Shown piece by piece: positions 60,702-64,000 of a DNA stretch of 64,000 nucleotides. Position 1 is the first letter of the stretch; every line of letters begins with the position of its first letter. The notes under the pieces were generated by a model. That model saw only the letters and a list, made by a program, of their open reading frames with translations. It was not told where the DNA came from and searched no databases. This DNA comes from JBHIKY01 sp042139015 (GTDB taxonomy: Bacteria > Bacillota > Bacilli > Bacillales > Marinococcaceae): the NCBI RefSeq assembly GCF_042139015.1, contig NZ_JBHIKY010000001.1:248001-312000 (forward strand), written 5' to 3'. Both the position numbers and the translations under genes were made by a program.

Positions 60702-61796
60702 GTGTCTTCTACCATACCTGAACGCCACTTGATCCCCCCTTTTCTTGTATTCTTTATCATTTCTTCCATGCAGATTGGCGTAGGGGTATTGGGATTCCCG
60801 AGATATGTAGCGGAAGACGTCACTTATGAAGCCTGGATCGCTGTTGTTCTCTCCGGCATTTGTATGTCTGTTACGATTTGGCTCACTTTCAGTATTCTTA
60901 AACAAGGCAACGGTGACATTATATCGATACATCGGGAGATATTTGGAAAATGGATAGGAAACTTCCTCAGCTTTCTGCTGTTGGTTTATTTCTTTGCATT
61001 GGGACTGGTGGTCGCAAGAACCTATATTGAGGTGATCCAGCTGTGGGTGTTTTCTCAATTGCCTACGTGGATGATGGCCTTAAATCTTTGTCTATTGGTT
61101 TTATTTTTAGTAACAAAAGGGTTTCGGGCTGTGGTCGGTTTTTGTTTTTTCGGAACGTTAATAACCCTTGTAAGCCTTCTTTCCTTTTTGGCTCCGTTGG
61201 AATTTGCTCATTATCGCAATCTCCAGCCGTTTTTTGACCACGGAGCGATGGATTATTTGAGGTCAATAAAAACGATGACATTAAGCTTTTTAGGGGTAAA
61301 ACTTGCCTTTATTTACTATCCCTTTATTAAAAAGCCGGAGGCAGGACTGAAGTGGGCTCTGGCGGGAAATGGGCTATCGATTTTGATATATACCTACATC
61401 GCTGTTATTACCACATTATTTTACAGCCAGGGGCAGCTTCAATCCACGATTTGGCCGACAATTACCATATGGCAGATTATTGAGCTGCCTTTTGTCGAAC
61501 GATTCGAATCGACTGGAGTCGCACTTTGGATGCTGGTTATTCTCCCGAACGTGGGATTAGCTTTTTGGGCAGCAAGCCGGGGAATGAGGCTACTGTTCTC
61601 ATGGGACCAGCGAAAAACTCTCTTAGGCTTATTAGGATTACTGCTGCTTTTGTCCTCTCTTTTTCAAACAAGACAGGCTATAGATACATTGAACACCGTC
61701 GTCTCAGAAACAGGCTTTTATTACGTCTATGTGTATATTCCATTATTGTGGATCGCACAAAAAATCGTTACTGGGACAAGGAGAAAAAAATCATGA
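60702..61796 (+). CDS. Spore germination permease-like protein (second receptor)
   Basis: About 364 residues, ten membrane segments. GVGVLGFPRYVAEDVTYEAWIAV near residue 27 is typical of GerAB proteins. The GTG at 60702 has AAAGGAGGGG upstream. Its stop overlaps the next gene's start (ATGA), so the operon is tightly coupled. Confidence 0.9.
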   Translation: MSSTIPERHLIPPFLVFFIISSMQIGVGVLGFPRYVAEDVTYEAWIAVVLSGICMSVTIWLTFSILKQGNGDIISIHREIFGKWIGNFLSFLLLVYFFALGLVVARTYIEVIQLWVFSQLPTWMMALNLCLLVLFLVTKGFRAVVGFCFFGTLITLVSLLSFLAPLEFAHYRNLQPFFDHGAMDYLRSIKTMTLSFLGVKLAFIYYPFIKKPEAGLKWALAGNGLSILIYTYIAVITTLFYSQGQLQSTIWPTITIWQIIELPFVERFESTGVALWMLVILPNVGLAFWAASRGMRLLFSWDQRKTLLGLLGLLLLLSSLFQTRQAIDTLNTVVSETGFYYVYVYIPLLWIAQKIVTGTRRKKS

Positions 61797-62890
61797 AAAA
61801 AATAATTACGTGTTTTCTTCTTTCTTTACTTATTGTTACACCTGGCTGTGTTCAGCCGGAAATTATTGATGAAGTAGAGCTTATCCATGCACTGGGATAT
61901 GATTGGGCCGGAGAAGATATGGTGGAGGGGTCCGTGAGCATCCCTTTATTTCAGGAAGAACAGGAGCTCCCGATGGCTAAAGGCTCGATGGCCAAAAGTG
62001 CGACCATTACGACCACTTCTCACACTAGTAAGGATCTTCGTGTAGAGCTGAGCGCGAGGTCTCCCAAAACATTTAACAGCAGCAAGCTGTCCGTAGTAAT
62101 GTACAATGATGAATTAGCGGAAAGAGGAATTATGCGCCTGGTGGACACTCTGCGGCGTGATCCTGTGGTAGGGCGCCGCATTTATCTATGTGTAGTGAAC
62201 GGAAATGTAAAGCAGCTTCTAACCACACAATCCCCTCTGGAGGATGAAGTTTCAAGCTATTTGTCCAGCCTTATCGATCAGAATATCGAATCCCAGGGTC
62301 TTCCCACCACTAACTTACATGTATTCTTATATAGATACTACGGCAGGGGAATGGACCCTTATCTTCCTATAATAGAGAAGGTGAATGATCAGATTGAATT
62401 AAAGGGCCTTGCGATTATGAAAGAAGACAAACTGGTCTCCACGATTAATTTAAAGGACGCCTTTGTCTTTAAGATGCTTGTCGAGCGTTTTAAAAGAGGC
62501 ATGTACGAGGTAAACCTTGGGAAACACGAATTTGCGACCATTCAAAACCTTCAGGCTCACTCGACCTATAAAATTAAACGCGGAAACCAGACTCCTGTTA
62601 TTTCTGTCAACCTGGACATGAAGGGCTTCATTAATGAATATTCAGGCGAAAAATTGACTCCATCTAAAGTGAAACAAATCAAAAAGAAAGTGAAAAGGGA
62701 AATTCAACAAAATGCCGAAAAATTGATCAAAGAATTTCAAGAACAGGAAGTCGATCCGATCGGCTTTGGAGATCAAGTAAAAACACGTACTCGGCAATGG
62801 GACGAGAAGAATTGGAATGAAAAATACCCCGATCTTGATATTCAAGTGACTACAAATGTTCAAATTGTTCATTCCGGGGTGTCCGATTAA
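61793..62890 (+). CDS. Ger(x)C-family germination lipoprotein (second receptor)
   Basis: About 365 residues from the ATG at 61793 (AAGGAG upstream, 4-base overlap with the permease gene). The longer frame to 61526 is a shadow of that gene. Lipobox LIVTPGCVQPEIIDEVELIHALGYDW with Cys near 19; here GCVQPEI replaces the usual GCWDxxEI. GMDPYLPIIE and KVKREIQQNAEKLIKEFQEQEVDPIGFGD belong to the GerAC domains. It completes the second receptor. Confidence 0.9.
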   Translation: MKKIITCFLLSLLIVTPGCVQPEIIDEVELIHALGYDWAGEDMVEGSVSIPLFQEEQELPMAKGSMAKSATITTTSHTSKDLRVELSARSPKTFNSSKLSVVMYNDELAERGIMRLVDTLRRDPVVGRRIYLCVVNGNVKQLLTTQSPLEDEVSSYLSSLIDQNIESQGLPTTNLHVFLYRYYGRGMDPYLPIIEKVNDQIELKGLAIMKEDKLVSTINLKDAFVFKMLVERFKRGMYEVNLGKHEFATIQNLQAHSTYKIKRGNQTPVISVNLDMKGFINEYSGEKLTPSKVKQIKKKVKREIQQNAEKLIKEFQEQEVDPIGFGDQVKTRTRQWDEKNWNEKYPDLDIQVTTNVQIVHSGVSD

Positions 62891-62914
62891 GCTGGTTTTT
62901 GTTGATTTCATCCC

Positions 62915-63030
62915 TCCAGGCGGACGCTTTCCGTGGGGCTTAATCCTGTCTCAGCAAAGCTTCGCCAGAATGGATTTTCAGACGGCGCTGCTCCCTACGG
63001 AGGGAGTAGCCGCCTTGCGTTCTTCAATCT
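62915..63030. repeat. GC-rich structured intergenic element
   Basis: Begins with GGCGGACGCTTTCCGTGGGG, wording typical of multi-copy intergenic repeats in Bacillaceae, and includes the hairpin GCTGCTCCCT/GAGGGAGTAGC. It is richer in GC than its flanks. It lies between the second germination operon and the tRNA-Thr terminator. Copy number cannot be seen from this window. Confidence 0.45.
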
Positions 63031-63061
63031 AAGTATTTTTAACGTACTATCTTATCATTTT

Positions 63062-63098
63062 AAAAAAACAAGGGCTCCGATTTAGTCGAAACCCTTGC
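63062..63098 (-). terminator. Terminator after tRNA-Thr
   Basis: CAAGGG and CCCTTG pair as the base of a hairpin followed by seven T on the minus strand, about 18 bases after the tRNA. Confidence 0.8.
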
Positions 63099-63115
63099 AG
63101 TAGCAACAATATGTA

Positions 63116-63191
63116 TGGAGCTTCCTAGCGGGCTTGAACCGCTGACCTCATCCTTACCATGGATGCGCTCTACCAACTGAGCTAAGGAAGC
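63116..63191 (-). tRNA. tRNA-Thr(GGT)
   Basis: GCTTCCT/AGGAAGC acceptor stem, D-arm AGCTCAGTTGGTAGAGC, anticodon GGT in CATCCATGGTAAGGATG, GGTTCAAGCCC T-arm, encoded CCA. A single-gene unit with its own promoter and terminator. Confidence 0.95.
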
Positions 63192-63232
63192 TTATGGAAG
63201 AATTTCATCAAGAAACTTTGACTGCATATTGT

Positions 63233-63261
63233 ATATTATCACTGTCACACGTAGTGGTCAA
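63233..63261 (-). promoter_or_regulatory. Sigma-A promoter of tRNA-Thr
   Basis: TTGACC, 17 bases, TAATAT on the minus strand, about 40 bases upstream of the tRNA. Confidence 0.8.
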
Positions 63262-63357
63262 GGGATATTTGCGGAAGTTTTGACAGAAAATTTTTGTATG
63301 AAAGAAACGTAAAACAGCCAACCTTTCGACGGAGCAAAAGATTGACTGTTTTCTTAT

Positions 63358-64000
63358 TCAGTTTTCCTGAACTGGCTTCCAAGCCGTCTTGCTCAATCCC
63401 CATTTTTCCTGTTTTCTTTCGGCCCGCTGTATGGCACTCCTTCCTATTTTCATGTTAATCAAAGCCAGGAGAGGGATGGCGAAAAACAGTGCTGCAGCCG
63501 GCATAATAAATAGAAGAAATAAGAGAACCGCTGCGGAGGCCGCTATGTTTAGAAATGCATAAGGGATAGAGGCCAATCCGATCAGCATAGCGTCCTTCAT
63601 CTGCCCGGGCAGGGGCTTTTCAAAGGAGACTGCTGTTGGAAATATAAATAAAAGGAAAAGTAGATACAGTACTGCTAATAACGAGAATATAAACGTGAGG
63701 ACGAAGCCTGCCGCATGATCGATGCCCGATGCGATATAAAGATCCAAACCAAGAAATCCACCGGTCCCTATCAGCACCACACCGATCAGGTTTGCTTTTC
63801 GAAAGCTATTGCGAAAGGTTTTCTTAAAGGTGACAAACGTGCCTTCACCTTGATCGAACCCTTCCGTTTCCCATTTACGAATTACTTCATATAAAGCCAT
63901 CGTCGCTGGAAAAATTCCGAAAAGGACGCCGCCGGCCAAAGAAAAGCCAATCCACAGCGCATTCACATACGCTATTTGAATAATGACATCGATTGCTAGG
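63358..64000 (-). CDS. DUF624 (YesL-family) membrane protein, 5' end outside window
   Basis: The frame stays open to the right edge of the window; the GTG at 63966 is not needed as a start, since residues upstream (VIIQIAYVNALWIGFSLAGG) continue the family pattern. The visible 214 residues hold GVLFGIFPATMALYEVIRKW, FRKANLIGVVLIG and four to five membrane segments. It is a relative of the YesL gene in the GH127 locus. By analogy a sugar ABC transporter or glycosidase gene may lie beyond the edge. Confidence 0.8.
   Translation of the reverse strand, partial: LAIDVIIQIAYVNALWIGFSLAGGVLFGIFPATMALYEVIRKWETEGFDQGEGTFVTFKKTFRNSFRKANLIGVVLIGTGGFLGLDLYIASGIDHAAGFVLTFIFSLLAVLYLLFLLFIFPTAVSFEKPLPGQMKDAMLIGLASIPYAFLNIAASAAVLLFLLFIMPAAALFFAIPLLALINMKIGRSAIQRAERKQEKWGLSKTAWKPVQEN

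Noticed and set aside
61526..61792. 89-residue N-terminal extension of the right-hand GerC frame
   Set aside because: It overlaps the permease gene in another frame; the lipoprotein signal and ribosome binding site place the start at 61793.

Overview
The window reads as chromosomal DNA of a spore-forming Bacillaceae, probably a halophile or alkaliphile. The grounds are two complete GerA-type germination receptors, a Spo0E-like phosphatase, the sigW-rsiW and cdaA-cdaR-glmM-glmS block in the Bacillus order with a glmS ribozyme, Bacillus-type AGGAGG ribosome binding sites, an NhaC antiporter, and long acidic stretches in exported proteins (CdaR tail, DctP linker, carboxypeptidase linker). I cannot name a species.

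Layout. 1-2000: AT-rich edge with the end of an unknown gene, a small membrane protein and a 5'-truncated PhzF gene. 1985-3426: secreted glycoamylase-like hydrolase behind a cre-like site. 3473-13127: a catabolic operon (class III aminotransferase, C45 acyltransferase/amidase, semialdehyde dehydrogenase, GNAT, NhaC, alanine dehydrogenase) with an almost ideal sigma-54 promoter. It sits next to its likely sigma-54 activator and three repeated dyads that could be the activator's enhancer sites. 13471-20934: glmS with its ribozyme, glmM, cdaR, cdaA, rsiW and sigW with an autoregulatory sigma-W promoter. 21180-22528: Spo0E-like gene and a six-tRNA operon interrupted by an exact 146-bp-period tandem repeat that reaches into tRNA-Lys. 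22794-26415: cell-wall cluster of alpha/beta hydrolase, membrane-embedded Mur ligase and Ddl. 26606-28051: MFS exporter. 28054-35994: GH127 and sugar ABC locus with a divergent AraC regulator. 36180-43756: mixed single genes (M15 carboxypeptidase, SRAP, EutH, metallo-hydrolase, thermonuclease lipoprotein, acyltransferase, lipoprotein). 44038-46995: YtzI-like peptide, DUF3006, methyltransferase, Rrf2 regulator, a decayed Doc toxin and an aldo/keto reductase. 47102-54942: TRAP transporter, MATE, gamma-glutamyltranspeptidase, DUF418. 55020-62890: two divergent germination operons. 62915-64000: repeat, tRNA-Thr and a partial DUF624 gene.

How the genes work together. In the sigma-54 operon an amidase-like enzyme, an aminotransferase and an aldehyde dehydrogenase would take an omega-amine or N-acyl-amine to a dicarboxylate, while alanine dehydrogenase recycles the alanine formed from pyruvate. 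This is inference from gene families. The 13.5-21 kb block joins cell-wall precursor synthesis, c-di-AMP synthesis and the sigma-W envelope stress response. The hydrolase, Mur ligase and Ddl cluster is the least conventional set by domain architecture; the sigma-54 operon is the best supported candidate for an incompletely described pathway.
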